The notes: generated by a model from the letters alone, not told the origin. A stretch of DNA of 64,000 nucleotides from Dioszegia crocea (GCA_001600615.1 BCKK01000007.1:526431-590430), one strand, 5' to 3'. Counted from the stretch's first letter, positions 39,255 to 52,231 are shown. Made by a program: numbers and translations.

Positions 39255-42200
39255 TTATCCTCGTGACGCCTTGCAGAAATCGGCGAATGTCTTTCGCCAG
39301 TCTTTGCTCGTTTCGGATCGAAGGCTTTGGATGAGTTGGCTGGCGTAATGCTCGGGGCAATTGATGCGGGGTAGGAGATCGGTGAGGAGGAATGTGACGG
39401 CTTCTTGCCCGCGGGCTTGGAGGGTGTTGCGGAGCAGCATTGCGATTTCATATAGGACCTTTGCGTCAGCTGATTTTACGGCGACCTTACAGGTTGTCCA
39501 CTCCGCAGATTGAAACTAGGCGACGCTGGGACTTCGAAGCAGGCAGGGACCAGCCGCTGGTAGACAAAGTTCTCATACCCCTCCAGTGCCTGCGCGGCCC
39601 GCTCCTCCTTGGGGATCGCGTGCTGGTTTGTGGCAGAGGTCAAACCAGTAGCGGTGGCTTTGCTTTTTTCGCTGAGGGCTGTGTCAAGGAAGACGGAATC
39701 GACGGCAGTAGTGCTCCAGGCGATAACGGATTTGGCAAAGAATGAGAAGGCTAGGCGCTGGGATGTGAGGTCGCTGCTGTCGTTGGCTAGATTTAGGAGG
39801 GCGTTGAGGAGGTTTTCGAATTCGGGTTTATTGACATCAGAGATGAATACTCCGTCGAGATTGGCGTTCATCAGGGCGATGAAGAATGCGAGGTAAGATT
39901 CTTTGAGTTTTCGGTGGATAGAGGCGTCATCGGTACCGGTGATGGGTTGTTGCAGGACGGCAAAGATTCGTCCCAGGAGGGGGAGGAGGAGCATGTTCAT
40001 GGTTTCGAAAGTGTTTCTCTGATATTAGCTAGGATACACCAAAACTTGCCTTTAAGCGGTGCATGAGAAGGCCTAAGAAGGTCATGAAGTCGATGAGCTC
40101 TGCTGGCTCGAATTCGGTAACGACTTTTCGCACGAATTGGGGAACGAGTTCGGCGACAGAGGTGCCAATGGCATTGACAAATTGGGAGAATGCAAAGCGC
40201 GCCTGTGGTTAGTGGGGTCGATGGTGGACTTACAGAGTCCCGAACTACTCGCTGCGTCTTCATCCCCTCTAGAGCCTGCAAGAGAGCCTCGGTCATTTGC
40301 TTGAACGGAGCTTGGTACGGGAGCGTCTCGATTTGGGTGTCCGAGACTTGTGGGAAACCTTTCGCAAAATTGCCTAAAGCCAGGAGGTGATGATGGACCG
40401 AAAGAACCGCCTGGAGGTCGCCCTTGGCGAGACCAGCACCCATTCCAGTCATGAGAGGACCGGCGATGGCTTCAAGCAGGCCAATCTGTTTGGCAGCATC
40501 GGCTCGGGTGAGGTAGACGAGGTTGCCGGCCGCTTCGAAGAGGTGTAGCTGATCGGCAAAGTAAGATTTACCAGTGGTGGCTTTGACGAGTGGGTCGTCA
40601 TCGGGCGTGTCGGGGCGGGGTAGATCGGCGACAATCACCATTTGATCCTGAAGTCAGCCTTGTTTGACGCAAACTCACCTTCATGCTGTCTAGTATGATC
40701 GGAATGACCTCTGACTCTAGGTCAGACTTGCAATCCCGGATGAAGCGGCTGAGAAAGTAGAAGCACTTCCGTCGAACCGCTTCGTCTTTGTGATGTATGC
40801 CTCGCGTATCAAGCATTGCTTCAAGCATGGGTTGAATCGATTTAGGCTTGCATCGCCAGAAATCGACGTACCGAACACCAATTTCGAAGTATTGGAGGGT
40901 GACGCTTGGATGAGGGAAAGCCGCGACGTTGCAGCGAACGCAGAGGTCCAACAACTGGCCAAGGAGCGTCAACGGGTACTGCTCGTAATCGACCTTGTCG
41001 GATTTGCCGCCGTAGTACACTCCGGGGATAGGCTCAGCGAGGGCGTCCATCCCGTTGTCGCTGGGAGTAGTGCGTCCACTGGCGGTACCGTCGAGCTGCA
41101 TTTTGTTGATGCTGATGCGGTGCAGGCGGTCTCGGCCCGTCTTGCTGGCAAGTTCAAGTGGAAGGTCGAAGAACGCGGCACGCGTGTTGTCTGGAATTAG
41201 CAATGCAAGACTCAGACTTACTCTTGGCCAATTCCCCAAAAGTATACACCAAGTGCAAGGCGAGCTCGGCTTGCTGCCACGTAACGTTGGATCCTGACTG
41301 GATGGCTTGTAAAGTATCGATCACTATACGAGCTACCGTCTCCTTGTGCAGGTCACGGTCGATTTGGGCGATGGACTCGATGTATGTGCGGCACATCTGG
41401 GATTAGCGCCGAAAGATGTCGACTCACCAAGCGCTTTGCCTGGAGCATAGCCAAGTCATCGTCAGGATCGAGATCTTCTCCGGTCGGTGCTTCCCACTCG
41501 GCATCATCTGGCCAGGCTAGTTGTCGCACGCTGACGTCGAGTAAGGCGGCAAGGAATTCGCGCCGCTCGGCTGATAGCGGTTGTAGCGGGGCTGAAGGTG
41601 CAGACGGCGGCATCATCTTTCCCGGTCGTATTGGCGCTGTCGCTTTGACAACATGTAAACGTTTGTACTGCCATCAGCGCCGTTTAGGAAATACTCACCA
41701 TTTTTAGCAAATCGCTGACGAAAGGCCCGACCGAGTAAGGTATCTCCGTGTGAGTGTCGGACATGAAACGTAACAGTAGAGGTCGGCCTTGATCGATCAT
41801 CGCTTCTGCTTCTCGCCGGATTTCGACTGGAATCTCGTCCTACCGTCAGCCTAATTAAACCGATACTCACATCCTCGGCCATGTCGATGAGCACTGTCCC
41901 ATAAGCGGATAGCACACTGCCCAGAGCAGCTCTAAACGACATGTCTTCGTCCCCCCTCGTAGACGCTTCAAGCGGTTCCACAATGCTTAACACATCCAGT
42001 GCCTTGACCACCTGCAGCTTGGCAGAGGGATCCTTGACGCCTTTCGCAACGAGCGTCCGGATGATGTTTGCTGACGGTATGCGGAGGGGGGTGGAGAGTA
42101 GTCGACGGTAAAATGCTAGGGTTTTGGGCGTAAGGGAAACGGCAAGGTCGACCCAGGCTGAGGTCAGCTTGGAATAATGCAGACTTACGAGTCCAAGCTC

Positions 42201-43070
42201 CCATCGTCTTCATGGCCAGTTCGGCGACCCCCATCCACTTTCCACCCATACCTAAGGCTTTATCGGTGATGCCTAGAAGTCCCTCGACTGCTAATGCCTC
42301 ATCTCCCGAGGAGCGGATTACATCCCTAATCTTGCCATCCCGCTCCTGACGGTCCTTGGACCAGGGCCGGGCTGACTTTACAGTCGAGTCGTGTATTTCC
42401 AGCGCTATCTCGTTGAACAGATGTATAACGAGAAATATTGGGTCGAAGTTGCCGGTCGATGAAGGGTCAGATTGGAGAAGGGTAAAGAATGGGTGAAGGA
42501 AAGTGGGGATGTGCGCAGGGTAGGCTGCGATGAAAAGATGTGCCATGTCGAAGGATAGCTTATTGCGAAAGACTGCGTCAGCTCAATTACATTTGCACTT
42601 ACATGTTTGACCCCCTTCCCGACCTCCTTCAACCCATTCGTCCGTGATGAAGCTCAGAAGAGCTTTGTAGGCCGCTTGCAGAGCTTCTGGGGAGAGTTTT
42701 TGGTATCTCATCAGCCCAATTTGCAAGTTGACTTACTTTGTCAGCAGAGCGGTTTCGAATACCTGCTCGCAGTACAGTCTCAGACTCGTCTCCAACTTCT
42801 CTTTCCCATCCTTCCCTGAAGCTCCGGCAGATGCGGCGCCAGCGCCCTGGATATAGAGAGCCAAACAATCCTAGTGATCAGCATCCGTACTTCATGGAGA
42901 AAGCCATCATCTTTCTGCTACAAGCTCACCTGCCATGTCTCCTCAGACAGACTCTTGACCTTTTCGATGTACTCCAACGCCTGCGCTTTGAGTTGCGGAT
43001 CAACTCCTGGGCCGGTGGACGCAGCAATGCGAACTGCTTGTGGAATATCGCGAAGGTGAGAGGATGACAT
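39255..43070 (-). CDS. LOS1: Exportin-T (tRNA exportin)
   Basis: Karyopherin that carries mature tRNA out of the nucleus with Ran-GTP. ATG 43070 (MSSSHLRDIPQAVRIAAS). About 15 short introns yield roughly 1,100 residues, normal for LOS1/XPOT. The protein is built of hydrophobic HEAT-type helices throughout. Recognisable segments: FLHPFFTLLQ, IFLVIHLFNEIALEIHD, WTPWVDLAVSLTP, VTWQQAELALHLVYTFGELA, RRKCFYFLSRFIRDCKSDLE and LTSQRLAFSFFAKSVIAW. The C-terminal exon covers ALLLR...ARGQEAVTFLLTDLLPRI and stops at 39255. Assignment rests on pattern and length, since HEAT proteins have few diagnostic residues. Confidence 0.9.
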
Positions 43071-43501
43071 CCTGCGGGAGCTGCGGTGATGTCTAGAGTA
43101 TCTTATAGGTATCTATACTACTCCCACTGTGCGCTCTGAGCTAAGCAGCTTATACAAATGGATATCGGATGAAGGGAAGGAAGAAGGACGACAAAAGAGG
43201 CGTGTGCATCAGTCAATTCAACTTTTGTTCGTTTGAGGAATGTGTCACGTGACTGCTCAAAGGCCAATAGAGTGGCCATAGCATTTAATCTTGTCGTATC
43301 TACGGCACAGATGAAGGGCCGGGCAGCTCCTCCCAGTGCCTGTGATACGCTAGACTTGGATCTCCGCTGCATAACGCGTGAACGCCTCGCCAGGAGCTCT
43401 CTTCCCACTGAACATCATCAAAGCTAGTGTGAGCTCCACCGCTATGTCTATTAGGACGGGGTAATGATCACAATCGTAGTGTATAGATACATAGCGCGAT
43501 G
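43071..43501. promoter_or_regulatory. Upstream region of exportin-T with E-box
   Basis: These 431 bp hold the exportin-T promoter and the 3' UTR of the LEA14-like gene. CACGTG occurs at 43246-43251, about 180 bp from the exportin-T start. No ORF with support. Confidence 0.5.
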
Positions 43502-44577
43502 TTACAGCCGACGAAGAAGATCCTCGTAGTCCTATTTGCCTCCTGCGAGTTTCTTAAACATGAGCGCTGACCACAGAACACACTCACGCTGATATCTCCT
43601 GCAGAGATTGGACAGGTAAAGCTGGCATCGCTATTGGTGGTGACCGGGAGGATGAAGCTCAGTATCCTTAGTTTCAGGTACAGAGTGTATTGTACTGTTA
43701 CTTGTTGTCCGGAGGTAGTACCGCATTTGCCTATGGTCAGGTGCGAAAGCGACTGGCTCACTAAGTAGATCCCGAAGAATGACTTGGTTTGGGTCGATGC
43801 TGGAGGAGTAGCTGCAGGTCAGCTAGTGCAAGATGTAAACTGACCAGCCTCGGACTTACTTCAGTGCTAGGGGAAAGTCCAGCTTGGACATGGCATGACC
43901 GACGAAGTTGATATTGTACAAAGTTCCACCACCAAACTTGGAGTCCACACCGGGATACTTGACGTCGGCGGTAATTTCCTTGAAGTCCACATTAAACCAA
44001 TTCGGGTTGTTGACGCTGAAGTCAGCACAAGCCTGCGGTATCCGCACCTGATGTCAAGGTTGATGTTGACTGAGAACGATCCAGCGTTCAGATTCACACC
44101 AGAGGTACCCAAATTGATAGCGTTCAGCGATAGATTTGGCGGCCGGACAAACTGCAGTCAGCTCAGTCACCCTCACGCTCACCATTGCTATCGTCAACAG
44201 TACGCTGATGATTGTGATAACCGATAGTGTTGTACAACAACAGAACATTCTGAAAAATGTTCTAAGGCCTCCACCCTGATGTCAGCCTGTCCCCGACCAC
44301 GACCTACCCTTGACCACTGTTTACCTCTCTCATCCTTGCGCCACATGCGCAGGATGCCAGTACTCCGCGGCGGCGGTCCCATCTCGGCCCATGACTTTGT
44401 CTGATTCAAACCCGCTCGTCCCTTACGCTCTCGCTCCGTGGTTTGAGGATAATTCTCGGCAAACTTCTCTGTGCTTGGATTCTCCTGGAAACCAACATCG
44501 GAGGGGTCGAGGTGGTGTGTTTGATAAGCGGGGTACGCATTCTGACTGTTCTGGTATGGGTCGTCGTAGCGCGACAT
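43502..44577 (-). CDS. LEA14-like single-pass membrane protein
   Basis: ATG 44577 (MSRYDDPYQNSQNAYPAY). A Gln/Tyr/Pro-rich cytosolic head of about 90 residues is followed, after an intron, by a single membrane segment (CCCTTLSVITIISVLLTIAM). Then comes a beta-rich domain starting FVRPPNLSLNAINLGTSG, with repeated short strands (VNINLDI, WFNVDFKEITADVKYP, LYNINFVGHAMSKLDFP). This layout matches LEA_2 / water-hypersensitivity domain proteins known in fungi and plants, where the domain lies outside or in a lumen. About five introns; the last exon ends EDLLRRL at 43502. Function in fungi is unknown. Confidence 0.75.
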
Positions 44578-44713
44578 GGTGTAGATGAAAGTATGGTCGA
44601 GAATGAGAATGCGGTGTTGTCGCGCGACGCGTGCAAGGGGTAGGTATTTACGTAACGCGTTTCAGGTGAAGACCCTGATGGCTTGCAATTCCGTCCAGCA
44701 TCTTGACATCACC

Positions 44714-46536
44714 ATGGACATCACCTCGACCTTCAAGTCAGCATGTAAAGGTATGCAGTGACAGATCGCCAAGCTGAGACTAGCTTTATCTGTTGGCGTG
44801 ATGGTCAAGCGTCCGGCTACCGCTCTATTAGAGGCGATGAACGCGCTGCCCTTCTTCGATCTAGCTATGGATACAGGACTGGCGGCACCTATCCCCAACA
44901 CGAGCATACAGTTGCTTAGTACCGGTAGTAGTATGCAGAGGTGTCAAATCATGGATAAATTATTGCAGCTAGAGGTGAGCTTTTTCGCGTCTAGTGGCCT
45001 TGCTAAATTCCCGTTGCCTTCCTGTCTCCTCGTCATCTGGACTGAAGCCCTTGATAGCCTTTGTCTTGTATACGATTCAACTAACATTGAGCAGATCTCG
45101 TGGCATCTCGGCGCGACACTATGCGACACCGTCTATACCGCCCTCTACTATCACCACCCGGAAGCAGTAGCAGATTTCTCGCTTCGAGCATACATTCTGG
45201 CGTATGTCAAGTCAATCGAGCTTGTGTACAATGAGTTGGCAAAGGGCCATGTCGTAGATGGGGAGGATGTGTGGCTAGACCACCATGGCGTGTCTATAGG
45301 TCTGGCGGACTCGGTGGAGCAGATTGACGAGATGCTGGACAGTGCCATTCGATCAGGAGGTAAGATTTGGTCTAAACAAGCTGACGGTAGCCTCTTTGGA
45401 CGTACGCCAGCGACTCGTACTACGCAGAGTAAGTCAATCAGTGGCAAAGCTCAATCAGGCAATGCTGCAGATGTTTGCCAATCCCTCTGAATCGAGGTCT
45501 TTGCCATTCGCATATTCCCAGGCAGGATCCGAGGCCTGTCCTGGTTTCCTCTCGGTCACACCTTATATCCGGCAGAGCATGCCTGCCCCCCCTAGCACGC
45601 TTAGCGATCCAGTCCAATACATCCAGCAACTCGACTCGCAAATGCGACATATCGGCAGCCTGTCCACAATATCAGATTGGCAGGTCTACCTAAAAAGGTC
45701 ATCGCTCGTGCCATACGTACGCTCTGTTGCTGCTGGACGGATCGCCGGCATCGAAAATGCATATTGCCAGCTGGCAGATACTGCTCAGTCCTCCGGCATC
45801 TGGCGGAGCATAGCGGACGGGGTGAGTAACTCATCTGCAATCGCTGACGACAGTGTGCGATCGCCACCGTCCGGATACCACTACATAACCGAGCGCGGCA
45901 ACGGCGATCATACCTCTCCATAGCTCATTCGTGGAATGAGAGAGGGACCGCGGCGTTCTCGGTCAACAACATACGGGCCTTCCGAATCTGTCAGGCGTTC
46001 CGCCTAGACTGTCTGCTCGAAGCCAGCCTCGCAGCGTTCGACCTCGGCTTATATCATCCCTCCGAGTACAAACCGACAATGTGGTGGATCAACCGTCTCA
46101 CAACAATCCGGTGTAGTCTCGGTGTTGATCGGTGGGCCGAGGTTTGGATGCGGATATCGTCTGGAATGCTGAAGAAACTTCATCGGGTCCCTCTGACCTC
46201 ACCCGCTTCGAGCCTGTCACCTGCTTCCAAAGCAAGGTTCCTCTTACGACACAAGTGGGCTCGGAAAACCCCTTACCCAAAGCCTGGACGAGGCATCATT
46301 CCACGTTGGGCAGAATGGGAACGGTCGGAGAATTCTCCGCGCGAGCGAAAGGTAAGCATATGGTCATACCGAGCTCATACCAGACCGACGACGGAGACCT
46401 CGATCTGGCCTTGGCAGACGAGCTCCTCGCGGATCCTGCCTTTTCGCACTTCGAGGAACTTCGCAAGGAGGTCCAGCGTAACACATCACGAAGTGGTGTT
46501 TGGAAACGCGGCTCGTGGCTATATGTCACGTCATAG
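44714..46536 (+). CDS. MAK10: NatC auxiliary subunit NAA35 / MAK10
   Basis: Anchor subunit of the NatC N-terminal acetyltransferase at the ribosome. ATG 44714 (MDITSTFKSACK, then ALSVGVMVKRP and LLEAMNALPFFDLAMDTGL), the family opening. After a 120-nt in-frame intron (44975-45094), LLQLE joins ISWHLGATLCDTVYTAL, as in other MAK10 proteins. Later segments: KSIELVYNELAKGHVV, YIQQLDSQMRHIGSL, then FRICQAFRLDCLLEASLAAF, TMWWINRLTTIR and LGVDRWAEVWMRI. The last exon is in another frame after a 32-nt intron (GDLDLALADELLADPAF) and stops at 46536. Roughly 520 residues, shorter than yeast and human NAA35. Confidence 0.88.
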
Positions 46537-46615
46537 CGAGCTCTTAGTCAGGGGTCTGATGTGATCATAGCTACAGCCCGTATATTGAAGATAGTTCGCC
46601 AGCCCCATCACCTCG

Positions 46616-48095
46616 CTACTTGCGTTTACTCAGGACTTCCGCAATATCCTCCATCAATTTATCACCACCATCCATGTCAATCCCCAGACCGGTCCCAACA
46701 TCCGCGATGGACTTGCTCCGACTAATAATCTCCTGAATTTCCTTGCGTCGTGGTTTCGGCAGGTCCGTAGGAGGTGTCGGCTTGAACTGGGTGAGGAGAA
46801 ATTTCGTGTTCCCCCAGGGATTATCAATGTATTTTGCTAGGCGGAGGAGTCGTGGGATGTTTTCAGTCACATTGCACACCAGGCCCGTTGATGCAAAGAC
46901 CGATGGGTTCCTTTCCGCAGCGCGAGCGAGCATAATCGAGGAGGCACCTGAAATCAGAAACGCCAATCATTTGGCTCACCAGTCATCTCTCTGATACGGT
47001 CCCTGTTGGGCCATCCATCACCATCCCCATTGCAAATGACGGGTAGACCCCGCTCATCCCCTAATTTGACGATATCGTTCAAGCGCTCCCACATGGCCTT
47101 ATCGCCCGGTCGCATATCCCTGGTACGGCAATGCACCGTCAGATTCCGTATACCCGTCCTGAGAATCCTGGCCGCCAGGTGCAGCGTCTCAGGCTGAGTG
47201 GGTAGCAGCCTGATCTTGCAGCTGATCGGGAGTGGTATCTCATCCAGCAGAGCGCGCAGAATGTTGAGCAGAATGTCAGGTGTGGAAAGCAGAGCTGCTC
47301 CCATTCCTGAGTGTGTCGAAAATGGTTTTGGACATCCACAGTTGAGATCGCTGACATCAGCGCTGTCGATCTCGAACTCACATTCCCGACACATCCTGCT
47401 GCACGGTCTGAGCAGCTTTGACAGCGAGCGCGGGGTCAGAGGAGCCGATTTGAAAGATCACTTGCGTGAGATTCTTCTTTCTGGAAACTTACAATACGGC
47501 TTTTCCAAGGGATGAGTAGAAAAGATGGGCCCTTGTCCCTTTGTATAAGTGATCACACCGGTGTTGGCTGATATCAGCGAGGCCGAGTAGAAACTTACGG
47601 TCCACCTTTCGCTCAGAACCGATGATAGCCTTGTCGACAACTTCTGGCGACCACACGAGGCCAGCTCCGTAGTACAGCGATAGTAAACGCTGCAGATCAG
47701 TAAGGCGGCCGCTACAGCATGGAATGATCTACCATTGGTACTGATCATCAGCAATGGGTCAAGAGATGCGTCATTGGAGTTGACTTACAACTACCAGTCC
47801 TCACCATGGGCGCCAGCACAAGCTGGTCTCGGTAGTCAAGCTCATGCTCGTATTCCTTCACATACTCGATCGGCATCTGCATCTCGTTCGCAGTAGAGCT
47901 TGATGCATCTTTGCCGATGGAGTCTGCAGCAAATACATCTTTGGCGGCAAAGATCTCTTCAGCAAGCTTGACCCTTTTTGCCGAGGGTGAACCGCTAGGA
48001 GAGTCCTCTCGGGGTCGCGGGGTAGCGATAGGCATGGTGGTTGACACGATACGGGGCAGAGTCTTGATAGCTGAAGCTAATGGTCGCGCGAGCAT
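46616..48095 (-). CDS. DUS2: tRNA-dihydrouridine(20) synthase
   Basis: FMN enzyme that reduces uridine 20 in the D-loop of tRNAs. ATG 48095 (MLARPLASAIKTLPR) opens an N-terminus that could be a mitochondrial signal; a later ATG follows within it (MPIATPRPRED). The catalytic core has LVLAPMVRTGSLPMRLL, the active-site Cys in NCGCPKPFSTHSGMGAALL, KIRLLP, LTVHCRTRDMRPGDKA, and VICNGDGDGWPNRDRI. The helical C-terminal part (NIPRLLRLAKYIDNPWGNTK) is tRNA-binding in the family. About 390 residues over eight exons, no double-stranded-RNA-binding domain, as in other fungi. Convergent with NAA35 (79 bp between stops). Confidence 0.92.
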
Positions 48096-48183
48096 CAAGT
48101 GACAAAGTGGAAGGCAGAAGCGAAATTCGAAATTTGTCTTTCAAATTTGCATTACATCACTTCCTGCTACATCGTCAACAACC

Positions 48184-49967
48184 ATGGAGCATCGGACACG
48201 CCAACTTGAGTCACTAATAGGACCTATCAGTGGACTGCCTGATCCTCCGCGATCCGCCTTCGTCGTCCCCGGGCAAGAGCCAACATTTTCCGATCAGTGG
48301 TCAGCGGTCCATGACCAAATCCTGCTTGATACCCAGCAACCCCACCATCATGGTGCGTGATAGATGCTGACTCTACTGACGACAAGTTTTGGCCGGACTG
48401 TCACTGGGCCTTGCCGACTTCCACAAAATACAACTCTTGGGCGAAGGGCAATTCGCAACAGTATGTCGCGCATTAGATCCCTCTGATGCAGGTCCACGTC
48501 GTGCATTGCCATCTCGATAACCAGCTGTATGCCATGAAGGCTGTGATTAAACAAAAGGCTGCAAGATATAATCAAGTAGGTGACTATCCGGCCAAGACTG
48601 ACGTTCAGGCTCTACAGTTACCCGCAGAGCGTCGTCTGCATCAGATGGCAGGCGAGCAACATTGCGCGCCTGCACCTGCCCTATTTGCCGCGTTTCAGAC
48701 ACAGAGCACTTTGTACCTCGTCATCGAGCTTGCATCTGCTGGATCGCTCGCAGAGCGACTTGAAGCTCAGCCCAAAGGCGTCAATGAGTCTGAAGTCCGT
48801 TACTGGACAAGACAATTGGTTGACGCGATATCATGGGTCCACACTCAAGGCTTTGTACATCGGTAAGTCTTGCGAGGCTTCTGCGCTGACAGCAGAGATG
48901 TGAAGCCGGCGAATATCCTGATCACGGCCGACGACAGGCTCTTACTTACCGACTTTGGTTCAGCTGCACCTCTACCCGACAACCAACTCCTCCTACCGTC
49001 CACCTACTGTCAGGAACCCGTCGGCACACCAGATTACATCGCTCCAGAAATCCTGAAACGGGCAGAGGCCATTCTCATTCACCAAGATGAAAGCGACGAG
49101 CCCACATGCTACGGCCGCGGAGTGGACTGGTGGAGCATGGGAGTGACGATCTTCGAAATCGCCGTGGGACAGCCGCCATTTTATTCAGAATCGATACGTT
49201 CAACCTACGATGCTATCTTATCGATCACGCCGCTAGTACCCGCTGTTCTTTCGGATCAATTCGTCGATCTTCTGCGAGGGTGAGTTGCTCGTATGCTAGA
49301 GACTAAAACATAGATTACTCTGTAGTCACATCCACCGCAAAGAGGCTAATGACATCCGGGAGCATCCTTTTCTGAGGATGAAATGTGCGTGCTCTCTGGT
49401 TCCGAGCTGAAACTAGCCTCTGCCAAACCCAAGCTGGACACCATTCCCACCATTCCCCATACCAACAGCACATTCGACACAGACTCCACCTCAGATGTCA
49501 GCCTGAATCACTCCATCACTGGCATCGATCACGGCTCAGTCCAGCGAAATAACGTACAGTGGTATGGCTGGACACAGCTTCCATCCACACCATCTGCCCC
49601 GCCCATATCTACCCACGCACACGCGCAGCCGCGGCAGCCGAATACTCCGAGAACACCTCGGTCCACCCGTGCGCCGTTCGACAGAAACCAGTCCAGCCGA
49701 CGGGAGTCGCGACGCGAAGGAATGCTCGCATGCATACAACGTAGTGCAAAAAAGCAGCGACAGAGTCTAGCCGGGGACCCTCGTGATGTGGAAGCAGATC
49801 TGAGAGCTCTGAACAGAGGACTACAGGTATGCATAGCCCAGATGTCTACTGCAGAGCTGACGTAGACAGGACCTATCAAACAGATTGTATACGATGCGAT
49901 CAGCACTAAATTGAAAGCCTACGTAGAAGCTCTCCGCCGATCGGTGGCACGCCTCACGATCTACTGA
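48184..49967 (+). CDS. AGC-type serine/threonine protein kinase
   Basis: ATG 48184 (MEHRTRQLESLIGP). After a short head the kinase domain begins: FHKIQLLGEGQFATVHVV (Gly loop), YAMKAVIKQKAAR (Lys of VAIK), GFVHRDVKPANILI (catalytic loop), LLTDFGSAAP (DFG) and VGTPDYIAPEIL, then DWWSMGVTIFEIAVGQPPFY. The HRDVKPANIL loop and the insert after DFG set it apart from typical AGC members; it resembles DMPK/citron-like kinases. The C-terminal third is disordered, with a WYGWT segment and Arg-rich stretches. Seven introns of 31-41 nt. The last acceptor is uncertain: AG at 49863 gives a stop at 49967; an AG four bases on gives a shorter helical tail. Role unknown. Confidence 0.85.
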
Positions 49968-50452
49968 CACTTCGCTGACTCAAGTCTCGTAGTGGATCGG
50001 ATCAGAAGTACTGGCGGTCATAGTCTGATGGCTGACGCAGTTTCCCTTCGATGGCGTTTCTCGCTGATATTCGGAGTCGTAAAAAGTGCGAGATCTAATG
50101 AAGGTTGAAGAGTGGTCGTCCAGCATCATCCCACATTGTGCGTGCGCTGTTCATGGATACCCCGCGGAACGTCGCTTGTGTCGTGAAGCGCGACAGCAAC
50201 TTCGTCTACTTTCGACAGGTCTCAGGGTATTGTCAGCAGCGGATTATGACCAGCACACCAGACACTGCGCCCGGAGTTGCTGTCATGTAAAGAAGGCACC
50301 GCAAAGCTACAAAACTGTGGAATGCCGTCACGCTTTATACTAAGATGTAGGACGACTCACGAGCTCCGGCCTAGCCGTCTTGAGCAGTACCTCGCGGGTG
50401 ACAGTCGAATCTACATCGATTGTGTATTCACTGTCAGTGACCATCCATCCCA

Positions 50453-51215
50453 CTTAGACGCCCGAATTGTCAATTTTCCACGTAGTGGAAAGACGCTCGA
50501 CCGTGGTCATCTGTATGGGCCGTCATCAATCTGATCTGTTGCTCATATTCAGGAAGACCTTTACCGGCAAGCAACGCACACCAGCAGCAGATATACAGAC
50601 GACGACCAGATGAACCTCGAGCGACGGTGAATTCGCGGACATATCTGAAAATCACGTTCGCCGGTGAGTGAGCGGGCGGAAAATCAGACTTACCTTGCAG
50701 CAGGCGTGACCGTGTTGGAACATACTTATCCTCCGCTGGTATCCCTGCGCTTTGTGGTACTCGTACACAAACCTGCTTTTGTGTCAATCAGTCACCGGAT
50801 CTGTCAAAGCGGTGCCTTCAGGAAACTCTTGATTAGAGGAAAAGTTCTTACCCCGGTCATTTCGAGGTTCGTCATCACTTGTGGTCTTGAACCTGTCACG
50901 ATTTCTAAGGTGAGCAGCGATGTAACACATTCACATCACACACCGTCAATAACTATACTGCCCGATAGCTCTGGGTCCGAATTACAATCCTTGTTGTTCT
51001 CAAGCCAGACGATGCGGTATGTCCGGGAAGGAAGTCGCCGCAGGATGCGAGCCGTAGACGACGATTCCTGAAGTTTTTCAGGGGATGATCCCATGCATGA
51101 ATAAGGGTGTACACATATTTGGAGAGACTCGCCTGACGTGCGGCGATTGGCATCAAGCGTTCTCCCGATGTAGGCGAAGACGATGCGCAAGATATCTGAA
51201 CATTCACCTACGGGT
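50453..51215 (-). CDS. Putative orphan multi-exon gene
   Basis: Several open segments on the minus strand can be linked by GT-AG pairs: a segment with TYRIVWLENNKDCNSD, then an intron about 34 nt near 50940-50905, a short exon (EIVTGSRPQVMTNLEMTG), an intron of about 85 nt, and VCVRVPQSAGIPAEDKYVP. A family A repeat with a TATATAC motif lies directly upstream. There is no convincing start ATG, and two alternative frames exist for the first exon. No family recognised. The structure is low confidence. Confidence 0.3.
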
Positions 51216-51219
51216 ATAC

Positions 51220-51285
51220 CGCTGTGTCATAGGAGAGGTACCACCCTCAGTGAGATGAGCGTCGTGTATATACTCGTACTGTCAT
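51220..51285 (-). repeat. Family A repeat, copy 1
   Basis: Matches the family consensus (on plus: ACCGCTGTG, GGTACCACC, CAGTGAGATGAGC, then TATATAC) and lies at the 5' side of the orphan ORF set at 50453-51215. Confidence 0.7.
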
Positions 51286-52124
51286 CATCCCCCTCAGTGT
51301 CGTGGATGACCGATTTAAGAATGTGAACCTTAGAATGACCGGTCTGAACCTTTTCTCCTCTTGGCTAGAGACGTGGGTCACTAGGTCTAGGGACTTAGGG
51401 TCGCCTGGGTCTCGCCAGATTTTCTATACTCGTAGTACCGTAAGGCGGTCAGAGATGAAGAGAGGGAGTGATTGTGGGATCTGACCGTATAGGGTGATCG
51501 CTTCTCAGAGTGAGTGTTGCAGCTGGCTGTCTGGAACAAGACTCAGTATGCTGACGATAAAGAAGTTGAAAGCGATGTCTAGACTACTCTATCTACTGAC
51601 CAGACTATATACTGAAGACTACTGCCAAGTGCCAAGAAGTATCTAATCTATGGTATCAAACGTGCTATACTAAATGTCCAATCAACACCCTCGTCTCTTA
51701 TCGAACCACCATGCGTCCGCCCTTGGCGCCAAGTTACCCAACGGATAGATACGCCGACACGGGTAGACATCCCGACACGGACACACATTCCGACACAGCC
51801 TGACTCACCAGTACACTTCAGAATTGGGCCTATGATCTCCGAATCAGGCCTTCGTTCTTTCATGCCCCTGAGCCGACAACTAACTCTAGCCCGAAGTCGG
51901 AATGAGTGGCTAATGAGGTAATTCCAACGGCCGGGCTTAAATTTGGGACAATTGATTGAAGGCTGCGCTGGATAACGCTGACAGAAGAGGTTGGTCAGGG
52001 AGAGGGCGACAAACGGTATCCAAGGTGTTCCGGGCAGCAAAGTCAGGTCAGATATTGAATAAGACCAAGCTGATACTTATGATCAGCTGTCTGTCCTTTG
52101 TGATCAGATCACTGGCCTCACTTT

Positions 52125-52231
52125 CAGTATATATACAATGCTCATTTCACTGGGCGTGGTACCTGCCGGAAGACCGCTGTGCCAAAAAGATGGGTACCAC
52201 ACTCAGTGAGATGAGCATCGTATATATACTG
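52125..52231. repeat. Family A repeat, palindromic pair
   Basis: Two 39-bp arms (52125-52163 and 52193-52231) are inverted copies differing at four positions, all transitions, separated by 29 bp. Both arms contain TATATATAC and GGTACC. The whole could fold as a hairpin or represent two family A copies head-to-head. Confidence 0.85.

Noticed and set aside
50028..50340. Plus-strand ORFs near 50.1-50.3 kb (for example VVKRDSNFVYFRQ)
   Set aside because: Candidate exons could not be joined in phase, and an ATG-initiated model failed in all tried splices.
51648..52040. 130-codon minus-strand ORF
   Set aside because: Opens with a CTG, not ATG; an imperfect GACACGG(A/G)-type tandem near 51751-51800 explains the repeated VGMS/VGVS residues.
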